A DNA stretch of 64,000 nt from an uncultured Alteromonadaceae bacterium. GTDB taxonomy: Bacteria; Pseudomonadota; Gammaproteobacteria; Enterobacterales; Alteromonadaceae. Where the stretch lies: positions 244,845-308,844 of the forward strand of contig CANLWS010000010.1 of the NCBI GenBank assembly GCA_947494925.1, written 5' to 3'. Positions 1 to 8,940 of the stretch are shown one piece after another. Position 1 is the stretch's first letter. Each line of letters opens with the position of its first letter. The notes beneath the pieces were generated by a model. It was not told the origin of the DNA, ran no database searches, and was given only the letters and a program-made list of their open reading frames with translations. Made by a program: the position numbers and the translations under genes.

Positions 1-242
1 TTTGCTCTGCGGGTATCCTTAGGAGTATGAGGAAAAGTGTCTGCCAATTGTTGTAATGCATCCATTTTGTCCCATAAGCCCGCCATTCTGGTAAGTGTTT
101 CTGCATTACGTTGGTCTCGGCCCATCCAACGCTTTATTTCTGCTTGTTCTGTTTGATCAAGACCACGGTCCATTTTGGCGATCCATTCGCTTACCTCTTC
201 CAGACGCTTGTCTTCAGAGTTAAGTTGCACAACATTACTCAT
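1..242 (-). CDS. FecR-family anti-sigma factor, N-terminal part (cut by window edge)
   Basis: The reading frame starts with an ATG at 242-240 and is open to the window edge, giving about 80 residues that begin MSNVVQLNSEDK. The pattern of a tryptophan-rich helix pair (EWIAKMDRGLDQ, then IKRWMGRD...NAETLTRMAGLWDKM) matches the DUF4880 domain at the N-terminus of FecR regulators, the cytoplasmic part that holds the cognate sigma factor. The start overlaps the end of the sigma gene by 8 bases, so the two are translationally coupled. In known systems FecR spans the inner membrane and relays the signal from an STN-bearing TonB receptor; such a receptor is encoded divergently next door. The membrane and periplasmic parts lie outside this window. 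Confidence 0.85.
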   Translation of the reverse strand, partial: MSNVVQLNSEDKRLEEVSEWIAKMDRGLDQTEQAEIKRWMGRDQRNAETLTRMAGLWDKMDALQQLADTFPHTPKDTRRA

Positions 243-837
243 AACCCTGCCCCCCTGATTTGGACTCTTGATTTGCACTAAACTCGCTTGGTACACAGCC
301 CGTTTTCAGCATATAAGATGCGCAGCGTTTAAATCCGTTCGCCACATGTTTTTCAACTGTGCTTTCACTTAAATTCATTTCTGTAGCAATTTCTTTCTGA
401 GAATAACCGTACACTTTTTTCAGCACAAATACTCGCCTGCACTGCACAGGTAAATGACGCACCGCCTCACAGAAATGCCCAAACTCTTCGCGACTTGAAG
501 CGATATCAAATGTCGTATCGGCTTGGTCCAGGTCACCAAATTGTAGCTCATCCTCTACCCCATCCGTTAATCTGGTTTCAGCTTTTTTCAAATGATCAAA
601 AGCAAGATTTTTAGCCGTTTTCATTAAAAAAGAACGCGGTTGAGTAATAGCAGCCTGATGCTCAAGCTGGCAAATTTTGACATAGGTTTCCTGAACAATA
701 TCCTCTATTTCTTTCGGAGGAACAATTCTGGAGACCATCCGCACCAAGCTGTCTTTTGCTGTGACGAAAGCCTGATGCATTATCGAATGAGAAGAACCCT
801 GTTTATTCATTGTTTTCCGTTCGTTCATCGTCTTCAC
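235..837 (-). CDS. ECF sigma factor, FecI-like
   Basis: This 200-residue protein carries sigma-70 region 2 (about residues 25-90, with DIVQETYVKI and SFLMKTAKNLAFDHLKK) and region 4 (about 125-180, with a helix-turn-helix GYSQKEIATEMNLSESTVEKH). That is the two-domain layout of extracytoplasmic-function sigma factors of the FecI group. The annotated start is a GTG; in-frame ATGs at codons 4, 10 and 20 are equally possible, and codon 10 has a purine-rich GGAAAA just upstream. It overlaps the downstream FecR-like gene and is divergent from an STN-domain TonB receptor, so it most likely transcribes that receptor when the surface signal arrives. The signal itself cannot be read from the sequence. 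Confidence 0.88.
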   Translation of the reverse strand: MKTMNERKTMNKQGSSHSIMHQAFVTAKDSLVRMVSRIVPPKEIEDIVQETYVKICQLEHQAAITQPRSFLMKTAKNLAFDHLKKAETRLTDGVEDELQFGDLDQADTTFDIASSREEFGHFCEAVRHLPVQCRRVFVLKKVYGYSQKEIATEMNLSESTVEKHVANGFKRCASYMLKTGCVPSEFSANQESKSGGQGYE

Positions 838-1174
838 ATACTATGACGATTCGTACGGAAAAATCCGCATATTTAATCGCAATTTATTTCATGTTTTTTA
901 GTCAGTATTGTGCGCTAACATTTAACACGATATTTTTTCTTTTATTTTCATTAGCTTATATATTCTTAATCGAATTCTAATAAAATAATTATTGCACGGA
1001 AATTCGTAATTTTTGTAACATTATTGTTAACCTATGGTAATGTCAGTGGCCCCAATTAAGGTGAACCTAAGACAGTAGTTGAACCAAATTTTTAAGAATA
1101 TGACTATAAATTCACTCGATTGAGCGCATAAAACAAAAACAATAAATAGTAGCAATTAAAACTGAGAGAAAAGC
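838..1174. other. Divergent intergenic region, sigma factor / TonB receptor
   Basis: This AT-rich 337-base stretch separates the sigma factor from the receptor and should hold both promoters. A GGAAAT at 998-1003 resembles the -35 element of FecI-type promoters, but no convincing -10 partner follows at the right distance, so I do not call a promoter. I see no Fur-box-like palindrome and no other gene. Confidence 0.5.
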
Positions 1175-4100
1175 TTGATTCTGTTGCCGGGATTAAAACA
1201 CAAGTTAGCTAAAGGAATTGAACAGGGTGTTAGGAATTCCGCAATTAAAGCGCCGGGAGCCCTGCTATTATGTTGTCTTTCCGTTCCGTTACAAGCAGCT
1301 TCCCCACCCCACAATAGAGCCTTGTTGTTCGATATTCCACTCCAAAGTGCAGACGAATCCTTAATTGAATTTGCCAGGCAAGCTGACCTCACAATAGTCT
1401 TCCCTTTTGACAAAGTTAAAAACAGCAGAGCTAACCGCCTTACTGGCGAGCACAGCGTCCAGGAAGGCATCAATATCTTGTTGAGAAACACAGGATTAGT
1501 AGCCGAATTTAATGACAAAGGCGTCATCACCATTCGTACGGCTGAAGACATCAAGGCTGACAAAGATCGCAGTACGATTGCCAGGATTATTCAACTATTC
1601 ACTGAAGATGACAGCAACCTGATCACCTACCCGAAACAACAGGAAGAGCAATATGAACTGATCATGGTTAAGGGCATTCGTGGCAGCATGCACAGGGCAC
1701 TGGACATCAGACAAAATGCAATGAATATCGTGGATGCGATCAGCGCTGAAGATATAGGCAAGTTTCCGGATCTGAACTTAGCAGAGTCTTTACAGCGGAT
1801 CACCGGCGTATCGATTGATCGTTCTGAAGGGGAAGGGCAATTCGTTACTGTCAGAGGATTCGGACCTGAATTTAATACGGTACTGACCAATGGCAGAAGG
1901 CTGGCTACAGACAACAGAGGCAGAGAATTTAGTTTTGATACCCTGGCCTCTGAGCTGGTTAGTGGCGTGTCAGTGTATAAAACTTTTAGTGCTTCGCAAC
2001 AAACGGGTGGCATTGGATCTGTTATTGATATTAAAACTGCCAGACCATTGCAGGCCCACGGTTTCAAAGTCGCAGGAAGCGTAAAAGCAATGTATGACAC
2101 AAATAGTAAGGAAACAACACCGCAAGGAACTGTGCTACTTAGCAATAGTAATCGAAAGTTTGGCTGGCTGGTTTCTTTGTCACATCAAAAACGCAAAGCG
2201 CGAATAAATGAAGCACAAACTGATGGTTGGCTGCTGAATACCGACATTCCGGAAGCGGAGCTTAGCACTCAGTCTGATAACATTTTTGTACCCCGGAATT
2301 ATGACCAGCGAGTGCGCTTTGACACCAGAGAGCGCACAGGCGGAACCATGGTTCTCCAATACCGACCGACTACAAATTTGGATTTAAGCCTGGATCTTCT
2401 TACGTCACAGTTCGATGTAAAAACAGATTCAACCTCAATGGGCCATTGGTTCACATCAAGCAATCTTGAAGATGTGATTACCGATGAAAATGGTACCGTC
2501 ATTAAGTTTCAGCAACAAGTAGGTCACGCTACTGATTTTCATGCCCGCACCTTTGACCGCCCATCAAAGATTTCAGCAATTGGGTTCAATGCTAACTGGC
2601 AAAGCACAGATAGTTTATCGCTGGAATTTGATATGTCTTTGTCTGACGCAACCATTGACGATAAGAATGGGGCAGCTAATGCCTTGTCGCTAATCGGCTA
2701 TTTAAACCGCTCGCAGTTCGACCATAGTTTTGGATACACGCTCCCGGGTATCAGTAACTTTGCCACTGCTGCCCCTGGAATACTTGATGCAGCAGGGAAC
2801 CCTGCAGGGGTTGAACACTATCTTTCACCTTCCAATGGCCGCTCTCATGTCATGCTCCGAAGAGGTTGGGATATCCGCGATGATTTAGACCAGCTGCGCT
2901 TCGATGGCAACTGGGATGTGGGCATTGAACACGTATCCGATTTTAATTTCGGTATGATGTACACCCGTCAAGCAAAACAAAATGATCGATGGGACAACGA
3001 AGCCAATGCTGTACATTGCACTTTTTGTGGATACTTTGACAATCCCGATCTGCCTGATAGTTTTCAAACCGAGTTTCGCGCCGGCAATAATTTTCTCGAT
3101 GGGATTAGTGGCAACCAGAATATCCCCAAAATCTGGCTTAGGCATAGCGGTGAACAACTCTTTGCGTTTCTGGAACAAAGTGGCGACCTGAGTTTTGATG
3201 CTGTAAAACGAGACAACTCTTTTTCTATCAAGGAGCATACATTTTCGATCTACGCCGAATTAGAAAGCTTTTATGCACAGCCTGATTGGGCACTAACCAT
3301 GCAGGTAGGTTTGAGGTTTGAAAAAAGCAAAGTAAATGTGGATGGAATTGAGGCAGACCTCCAGGCACTAACCATTTTGGATCAGACAGAGTTGGGACAA
3401 ATCACCTCCGCTCCGAGCCCTTTATCCAAGGAAGCTGATTATACCAATTGGTTACCTGGGTTTAGCGCTAAACTTGAGCTTTATGATCAGTTTATCGGTC
3501 GTCTTGCAGTGTCAAAAAGCCTTACTCGCCCGACCATGAGTCAAATGTCCCCAAGCCTGGTTTTAAATACCACAAGGCAAGGTGGCGATTTAAGGGCCAG
3601 TTCTGGCAACCCGGCTTTAAAGCCCTTCGAATCAACCAATATCGACCTCTCGTTTGATTGGTACTACGCGCCCAGCAATTATCTCTCAATAAGTTATTTC
3701 AGAAAGAAAGTGGATAATTTTATTGTAAGTACAGTAAGCAATCTTGTAATCCCTGGCGTTACCGATCCAAGTACAGGCACAGATCCCAGCGCGCCCGATA
3801 GCCAGGATTCAATAGCGAATTTTGATCTGACTCAACCCGTCAACGGAGAAACGGCCACTGTGTTTGGCTGGGAAGTAGCGATTCAACATACTTTTGATAG
3901 CGGATTCGGAATTCTGGCCAACTTCACAAAAGTCGATAGTAATGCACAACTGGATAGACAAAATGTGTCACAAAAATTTGCTCTGACCGGACTAAGTGAT
4001 TCACAGAACATCATCGGATTTTACGAGCAAGGCCCTGTGCAGCTGCGACTCGCGTGGAATAATAGAGATGAATTTTTACAATCATTGGTTCAAATTCAAG

Positions 4101-4303
4101 GTGGTGAACCTACTTTTGTTGATGAATACCACCAGTTGGACATGAGTGCCAATTACCAGTTCAATGAACACCTATCTTTCTTCATCGAAGGCATTAATAT
4201 AACTGAAGAACATATAGTGAAACATGGCAGGTACGATAATCAGTTACTTCTAGCGCAATCACCTGGTGCGCGTTATACCATGGGTATCCGAGGAAGCTAC
4301 TGA
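1175..4303 (+). CDS. TonB-dependent receptor with N-terminal STN signalling domain
   Basis: The product is a 1042-residue outer-membrane receptor. After a signal sequence (about 1-42, ending near LQAAS) comes an STN domain (about 48-125), the periplasmic module that touches FecR-type anti-sigma factors. A plug domain follows (about 165-300, with FPDLNLAESLQRITGVSIDR and VTVRGFGPEFN), then a large beta-barrel ending in an aromatic residue (GIRGSY). Size and plug sequence fit the Xanthomonas/Caulobacter receptor group that imports complex organic substrates. The start is a TTG with GAGAG about 8 bases upstream. A DsbD-like gene begins 46 bases after its stop without a visible terminator. The substrate is unknown; I see no Fur site that would argue for iron. 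Confidence 0.9.
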   Translation: MILLPGLKHKLAKGIEQGVRNSAIKAPGALLLCCLSVPLQAASPPHNRALLFDIPLQSADESLIEFARQADLTIVFPFDKVKNSRANRLTGEHSVQEGINILLRNTGLVAEFNDKGVITIRTAEDIKADKDRSTIARIIQLFTEDDSNLITYPKQQEEQYELIMVKGIRGSMHRALDIRQNAMNIVDAISAEDIGKFPDLNLAESLQRITGVSIDRSEGEGQFVTVRGFGPEFNTVLTNGRRLATDNRGREFSFDTLASELVSGVSVYKTFSASQQTGGIGSVIDIKTARPLQAHGFKVAGSVKAMYDTNSKETTPQGTVLLSNSNRKFGWLVSLSHQKRKARINEAQTDGWLLNTDIPEAELSTQSDNIFVPRNYDQRVRFDTRERTGGTMVLQYRPTTNLDLSLDLLTSQFDVKTDSTSMGHWFTSSNLEDVITDENGTVIKFQQQVGHATDFHARTFDRPSKISAIGFNANWQSTDSLSLEFDMSLSDATIDDKNGAANALSLIGYLNRSQFDHSFGYTLPGISNFATAAPGILDAAGNPAGVEHYLSPSNGRSHVMLRRGWDIRDDLDQLRFDGNWDVGIEHVSDFNFGMMYTRQAKQNDRWDNEANAVHCTFCGYFDNPDLPDSFQTEFRAGNNFLDGISGNQNIPKIWLRHSGEQLFAFLEQSGDLSFDAVKRDNSFSIKEHTFSIYAELESFYAQPDWALTMQVGLRFEKSKVNVDGIEADLQALTILDQTELGQITSAPSPLSKEADYTNWLPGFSAKLELYDQFIGRLAVSKSLTRPTMSQMSPSLVLNTTRQGGDLRASSGNPALKPFESTNIDLSFDWYYAPSNYLSISYFRKKVDNFIVSTVSNLVIPGVTDPSTGTDPSAPDSQDSIANFDLTQPVNGETATVFGWEVAIQHTFDSGFGILANFTKVDSNAQLDRQNVSQKFALTGLSDSQNIIGFYEQGPVQLRLAWNNRDEFLQSLVQIQGGEPTFVDEYHQLDMSANYQFNEHLSFFIEGINITEEHIVKHGRYDNQLLLAQSPGARYTMGIRGSY

Positions 4304-4349
4304 ACTAAAATCAAAGAAGTTGCATATTAAGTGTAGATACGGAGACAGT

Positions 4350-6371
4350 ATGCACAAAAATACCTTCACTTTACTTATTTTAATATTCTGCCTTGTGTCT
4401 GGTTTCGGTGCCAGGGCAGTGGCTAAGGAAGTATTAAGTGCTACTGGGCCACATATTTATGTTGAACTGCTGACAGAAAAAAGCCATTTTGTACCAGGTG
4501 AAAACTTAGTAGGGATTTATTTACAGCCCGATAAAGAGTGGCACACTTACTGGCGAAATCCCGGGGATTCAGGCGAGGCCCCGAGTTTAACCTGGTCAGT
4601 ACCTGACGACATTCAAGTTGGCGAAATTAATTGGCCCACACCTCAGCAGATCCCTGTTGCTCATCTGGTTAATTATGGATATGAAGGTGCAGTTTTATTG
4701 ACTGTTCCAATTTCAATTCCTGCTCACTACGTCAATCAGTCCTCTCCACTGCAACTGAGTGTTGATTTGTCGTGGTTGGTCTGCAAAGAAGATTGCATTC
4801 CTGGCTGGGCGACCCTGAGTGTTTCGCGTCAGGTCCAACAAAATGCTGAGTTATCGCCTCAGGCGTCTTTGTTTGCACAAACAAAAAAACGCCATCCTGA
4901 TGCGAAAACTATTGCGGCCAAACATGAGATCACTGAAGCGCATATAGTGGTGTCGACTGATCATCCGGCAGACGAAGAATGGACGTTACTCCCGTTCGAA
5001 AATGGCGTCGTAGCGCACAACGAGAAGCAATCTTTGGTAGAAACCGACGGGCGATTCACATTTTTACTACCAAAATCAGAATATTTGACCTCAACACCCC
5101 AGAGTTTGACGTTTTTGTTAACTAATGGCATCACCAGCTATCAGTTGGATAGTCGACTCAATACTGTTCTGGAACAGAATGCCCAGCCCTTGTTGCTACT
5201 TATGCTTATGGCTTTCCTGGGTGGGCTTATTCTAAATTTAATGCCTTGTGTATTGCCAATTTTAGCCATCAAAGCCATGTCCATTCAACAGGTTCAATTC
5301 AGCTTAACAGATAAATTGGCGTATCTGGCAGGGGTCCTTTTCTGCTTCAACGTATTCGCTCTAGTTGTAGTCTTACTGCGCAGTGGTGGTGAGGCTGTAG
5401 GCTGGGGATTTCATATGCAAGAACCGGCAGTTGTCGCATTCCTTGCTTTTTTGTTTCTATACATCGCGCTGTTTTTAATGAATATAGCCCCCCAAGGAAA
5501 TAGGTTAACAGGTGTAGGCCAGGGAACACTTCAAGGACAAACCAAATCGGTCCAGTTTATGACTGGGGTGTTAGCTGTCGTTGTCGCATCTCCCTGCACT
5601 GCACCTTTCATGGCTGCGGCTATGGGAATCGCAATGGTGAGCCCCGCCCCAACAGTTTTCTTGCTGTTTAGCAGCCTTGCGCTGGGTTTCGCTATACCTA
5701 TGACCCTACTGTTTTTCATCCCAAAACTTTCTGTCTTCTTGCCCAAACCAGGAAAATGGATGGAAAGTATCAGGCAATTTCTGGCATTTCCAATGTTGGC
5801 AACAGTGATTTGGCTGGTGTGGCTTTTTTTACAACAGACCAATGCAAGCGCACAACTGCTGCTGTTATCTAGTCTTCTGTTCTTTGCTATGGCATTGTGG
5901 ATTGCTGATATAAGTACAGGCAGTAAGGCAGGCATTGCTTATATCCTGGCATGCGGTGCACTGGTTGTTCCGATACTATTGCCGCATGAAACCCCATCAG
6001 AAAAGACCCAGACTGCCGCTAAATTTGATCAACAAAAATTGTTAGAACTTCAAAATGATAATCAGGTGGTTTTTGTTAATATGACTGCAGATTGGTGCAT
6101 CACCTGCAAAGTAAATGAGCAGGTAGCATTGTCTAACGAGCGGGTTAAAGAAACACTAAGTTCGTCATTAGTTCACTACATGGAAGGAGACTGGACTAAT
6201 AAAAATCAGGAAATTCTGGCATACCTGAACCAATATGCTCGAGCAGGAGTACCATTATATGTGGTTTACGCGGGAAATCAGTCTCACCAGATTCTCCCTC
6301 AAATCTTAACACCCGACATTGTAATAAATGCGATAGAACGCGCGAAACAGGAAATGAAAAATGAACATTAA
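4350..6371 (+). CDS. DsbD/ScsB-family transmembrane thiol-disulfide reductase
   Basis: This 673-residue protein moves electrons from the cytoplasm to periplasmic thiol proteins. I set the start at the ATG at 4350, which has GGAGAC upstream and opens a signal peptide (MHKNTFTLLILIFCL); the longer frame overlaps the receptor and lacks support. Domains in order are a periplasmic N-terminal domain with the cysteine pair in WLVCKEDCIPGW, a polytopic CcdA-like domain with cysteines in NLMPCVLPILAIK and VVASPCTAPF, and a C-terminal thioredoxin domain with WCITC. The N-terminal motif is closer to ScsB-type proteins than to classical DsbD. It overlaps the next gene by 11 bases; that gene encodes a periplasmic redoxin and is its probable client. 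Confidence 0.88.
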   Translation: MHKNTFTLLILIFCLVSGFGARAVAKEVLSATGPHIYVELLTEKSHFVPGENLVGIYLQPDKEWHTYWRNPGDSGEAPSLTWSVPDDIQVGEINWPTPQQIPVAHLVNYGYEGAVLLTVPISIPAHYVNQSSPLQLSVDLSWLVCKEDCIPGWATLSVSRQVQQNAELSPQASLFAQTKKRHPDAKTIAAKHEITEAHIVVSTDHPADEEWTLLPFENGVVAHNEKQSLVETDGRFTFLLPKSEYLTSTPQSLTFLLTNGITSYQLDSRLNTVLEQNAQPLLLLMLMAFLGGLILNLMPCVLPILAIKAMSIQQVQFSLTDKLAYLAGVLFCFNVFALVVVLLRSGGEAVGWGFHMQEPAVVAFLAFLFLYIALFLMNIAPQGNRLTGVGQGTLQGQTKSVQFMTGVLAVVVASPCTAPFMAAAMGIAMVSPAPTVFLLFSSLALGFAIPMTLLFFIPKLSVFLPKPGKWMESIRQFLAFPMLATVIWLVWLFLQQTNASAQLLLLSSLLFFAMALWIADISTGSKAGIAYILACGALVVPILLPHETPSEKTQTAAKFDQQKLLELQNDNQVVFVNMTADWCITCKVNEQVALSNERVKETLSSSLVHYMEGDWTNKNQEILAYLNQYARAGVPLYVVYAGNQSHQILPQILTPDIVINAIERAKQEMKNEH

Positions 6372-6963
6372 AACATTTGTATTAATTCTCCTTTTTACTC
6401 CCTTGGTAAGTTTTGCCAAAGCAAATATCGACAAACCAGCACCTGACTTTGCGCTGACCAATACGATGGGAGAGGAAGTATCACTTTCAAATTTCTCAGG
6501 TAAGTATGTTGTTCTCGAATGGACCAATCATCTTTGCCCCTACGTCCAGAAACACTATGGCAGCAACAATATGCAAAGCTTGCAGACTAAATATAAAGAA
6601 CAAGACGTGGTCTGGTTATCGATTATTTCATCTGCGCCCGGTAAACAAGGGTATGTGTCAGCGGAGCAGGCAAATCAGTTAACTAAAGATCGTAATGCTT
6701 ATCCAACTCATGTTTTGTTTGACACTGATGGAAGCGTAGGCAAACTCTACAGCGCAAAGACAACACCTCACATGTACGTGGTCGATCCCGACGGCAAACT
6801 TCGATACGCTGGCGCCATTGATAGCATCAAATCCGCCAATCCAGCTGACATTGCCAAGGCCGACAATTATTTAGACGTGGCCATGCAAGCGCTCCTAAGC
6901 GGCAAGGACGTTGTCACAAAAACAACACCTCCCTACGGTTGCTCCGTGAAATACAAGAGCTGA
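6361..6963 (+). CDS. Periplasmic redoxin (AhpC/TSA-like, peroxiredoxin-like)
   Basis: A 200-residue secreted protein with a signal peptide (about 1-19, ending VSFAKA) and a thioredoxin/AhpC-TSA fold (KPAPDFALTNTMGEEVSLSN). It has two cysteines: C59 in NHLCPYVQKHY, at the peroxidatic position, and C194 near the C-terminus (PPYGCSVKY), a possible resolving residue. Families of this type are reduced by ScsB/DsbD-like membrane reductases in other proteobacteria, and the gene overlaps such a reductase by 11 bases. A peroxidase or thiol-reductase role in the periplasm is therefore likely. The reaction is inferred from family and position only. Confidence 0.8.
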   Translation: MNIKTFVLILLFTPLVSFAKANIDKPAPDFALTNTMGEEVSLSNFSGKYVVLEWTNHLCPYVQKHYGSNNMQSLQTKYKEQDVVWLSIISSAPGKQGYVSAEQANQLTKDRNAYPTHVLFDTDGSVGKLYSAKTTPHMYVVDPDGKLRYAGAIDSIKSANPADIAKADNYLDVAMQALLSGKDVVTKTTPPYGCSVKYKS

Positions 6964-6987
6964 TGGCCCATTTTCAATATTTTTATC

Positions 6988-7017
6988 TCACCTTCGGCAG
7001 TGAAATGTCGAAGGTGA
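6988..7017 (+). terminator. Inverted repeat after the redoxin gene, possible terminator
   Basis: TCACCTTCG (6988-6996) and CGAAGGTGA (7009-7017) form a perfect 9-bp stem around a 12-base loop, 25 bases after the redoxin stop. No strong T-run follows, so intrinsic termination is uncertain; RNA 3'-end protection is an alternative. Confidence 0.4.
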
Positions 7018-7117
7018 TCTGTTAATCGTTAACTCAAAACATCACAGGTAATATATTTCACCCTCCAGTACAGGGCCCACATTATTTTAATTATATTTTT
7101 CTTAGGTTTTAGTTAGA

Positions 7118-7134
7118 CTTAAGATAATCTTAAG
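7118..7134. promoter_or_regulatory. 17-bp perfect palindrome upstream of an orphan gene
   Basis: CTTAAGAT-A-ATCTTAAG is a perfect palindrome with 8-bp arms, centred 51 bases before the start at 7177. A TATGCT at 7144-7149 could be the -10 element of a promoter the palindrome overlaps or abuts. It looks like an operator for a dimeric regulator. No matching regulator is adjacent. Confidence 0.4.
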
Positions 7135-7176
7135 AAGATCTGTTATGCTTTTTATCTCACTAAAAACCAAGGTCAA

Positions 7177-7605
7177 ATGGAGAAAAATATCAAATCGTTA
7201 CGTTTTAAGGACAAAAACGGCTGTCTGGTTGTTTATCGAAAAGACAATATCATTGTCGCCGAGTTCTCTGATGCTTGCAGTGAGACCATGGCCAAAAAAT
7301 TCTGTGAATTCTGTGAACAAATAACACCGGAATTTGCTGGACAGAAGTGGGGATATTTAAGTGCTTCGGACCAATATTATGCGGCCACACCAGATGCAGA
7401 AAAGCAACTGATCAAAGGTTACAAAAAGTCGATTGAAAACGGATGTATTGCTGAAGCCTATTGTAATAAATCCGCTGTTGGTAGAGCACAAATTGCTAGG
7501 ATTAGAAGTGCAGCTGGCGTTGCTTCTCCTATTGAATCTGTTTGCTTTGAGAACACACTAGACGCTGAAAACCATATCTTGGAGATTCTGGAAAAAGCGC
7601 AATAG
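7177..7605 (+). CDS. Hypothetical small cytoplasmic protein, possibly STAS-like
   Basis: A 142-residue soluble protein with no signal peptide or membrane segment. It opens with beta-strand-like segments (LVVYRKDNIIVAEFSDA) and ends in an amphipathic helix (AENHILEILEKAQ), an alternating layout reminiscent of STAS/SpoIIAA-like folds, but I do not recognise the family. It has several cysteines (C16, C34, C43, C46 and others) without a clear metal motif. The ATG follows AAGGTC by a few bases. It stands alone between a likely terminator and a convergent gene, behind a 17-bp palindrome. Function unknown. Confidence 0.6.
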   Translation: MEKNIKSLRFKDKNGCLVVYRKDNIIVAEFSDACSETMAKKFCEFCEQITPEFAGQKWGYLSASDQYYAATPDAEKQLIKGYKKSIENGCIAEAYCNKSAVGRAQIARIRSAAGVASPIESVCFENTLDAENHILEILEKAQ

Positions 7606-7635
7606 TAACAACAACTCAACTCCCAGATGATAGCT

Positions 7636-8157
7636 CTAACTCAGTACTTTTTGTCCAATTCGATTGCAAACTACATTTCCCTCATTCCAATCAATATAGT
7701 CCACGTAGGTATCCGAGTGACTGATATGTCCTGTTTTACCATTCTGTTGCTTAATCTTGTCATGTAAAAGCTGGATTTTTTCTTCTTGAGGCTCGCCCAA
7801 CTGGACTATACCAATAGAACAGTAACCTTTCTTGCAGCTGTGATTGCGAATAAAAAATTCTGACTGATGCTCAAGATTGAGTTGTTTCAAAATCTTCTGA
7901 ATATTAGTCATGCTGTAGGCTGGCTGATCCTTTGTGCCAAAAAATGCTCCGTGGTCAACTATTTCACCACATGAATGAACAAGTTTTCGATATTTATCAT
8001 ACCCATCTGGATTTGTTGCCGTCATCCAATAATCTTCGTCATAACCAAATATAAATTCATTGATGACAAAATAAGAAACATTAATAGCCGCAGCGGCCAG
8101 GTAAAAACCTGTAGCAGCCAAGGCAATCCGGATATTGTTCGCGAAACACATTTTCAT
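7636..8157 (-). CDS. Hypothetical protein with one N-terminal membrane segment
   Basis: About 173 residues from the ATG at 8157; a TTG at 8199 would add 14. An N-terminal hydrophobic helix (IRIALAATGFYLAAAAINVSY) anchors it or serves as an uncleaved signal. The rest is polar, with paired cysteines in HSCKKGYC and single ones elsewhere, which would fit a periplasmic domain with a disulfide. I do not recognise a family. It is divergent from a membrane-protein gene at 8275 and convergent with the orphan gene at 7177. The start is uncertain because no good Shine-Dalgarno is visible. Confidence 0.5.
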   Translation of the reverse strand: MKMCFANNIRIALAATGFYLAAAAINVSYFVINEFIFGYDEDYWMTATNPDGYDKYRKLVHSCGEIVDHGAFFGTKDQPAYSMTNIQKILKQLNLEHQSEFFIRNHSCKKGYCSIGIVQLGEPQEEKIQLLHDKIKQQNGKTGHISHSDTYVDYIDWNEGNVVCNRIGQKVLS

Positions 8158-8274
8158 AATCTGCCCAAGTTTCCTGATTATATTTATATACTTTTGCAAA
8201 TTTTACTAATGATGTCATTATTTTCCATCCGGCGACGGACGGGTTCATTAAACTAGCAATAATAGGGATGGGAC

Positions 8275-8925
8275 ATGCAAGCTTACAATCAGGAAATTTA
8301 TTCGAAGGATGTAATCCGCTTTTTCAAGCAGCACCCGGGCATGATGGCAACCATGGCCTATGCGATGCTGACGTATTGCGGCTTGATTTACAGCTACACA
8401 TTTTACGCTGAATTTAATGTTCCCATACTCAAACTTGCTGATCTGTCCGACATGTTGATTGCAGGAATTGGCGAACCTGCAGCGATCCTGACCTTTTCGG
8501 GTGGTATAGCACTGGCGGTCATCAGTGACTTATTATTCGCAATTACCTATAGGGCACGTCAACGCTGGCGTGAAAAGCCAGACAGCCTCAAAAAGCGCTT
8601 TTTCCTCATGCTCTACTATACGCCCAAACGAAAAATAGAAGTGCTGGGTGGCCTGTTATTCATTTTTATCGCTTACCCTATTATTTTCGTGGAATTATAT
8701 GCAGAATGGAAAAGTGAAAAAATAAAGGCTGGGAAAGGAACTTCTATAATATTAACTGCCGAGCAGTACACTAATACCCCACTATTTTTGCTGGGTTCTA
8801 CCACCAATTTTGTGATTACTTATGACGTTGAAAGCGAATTGGCTGTTCTCACACCAATCGAAGGCATTGAAAAAATCATTCCTAACGGAGTCAATTCAAC
8901 CAATATAAAGTCCAAAGAAAATTAA
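8275..8925 (+). CDS. Hypothetical inner-membrane protein
   Basis: A 216-residue protein with three or four hydrophobic segments: about 22-42 (MMATMAYAMLTYCGLIYSY), 65-92 (AAILTFSGGIALAVISDLLF) and 122-142 (VLGGLLFIFIAYPIIFVELY), with a basic cytoplasmic loop between the last two (RARQRWREKPDSLKKRF). The C-terminal 70 residues are soluble and beta-rich. The ATG has GGGATGGGA upstream, a good ribosome site. No family recognised. It converges on the peptide deformylase gene with a 15-base gap. Confidence 0.55.
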   Translation: MQAYNQEIYSKDVIRFFKQHPGMMATMAYAMLTYCGLIYSYTFYAEFNVPILKLADLSDMLIAGIGEPAAILTFSGGIALAVISDLLFAITYRARQRWREKPDSLKKRFFLMLYYTPKRKIEVLGGLLFIFIAYPIIFVELYAEWKSEKIKAGKGTSIILTAEQYTNTPLFLLGSTTNFVITYDVESELAVLTPIEGIEKIIPNGVNSTNIKSKEN

Positions 8926-8940
8926 TAAGTCTCAGGTTTT

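Noticed and set aside
998..1003. GGAAAT as a FecI-type -35 element for the STN receptor
   Set aside because: No fitting -10 element follows at the required distance, so it is not called as a promoter.
4266..4349. Upstream extension of the DsbD/ScsB-like gene into the receptor gene
   Set aside because: The signal peptide begins at 4350 behind GGAGAC; the extension would place 28 polar residues before it.
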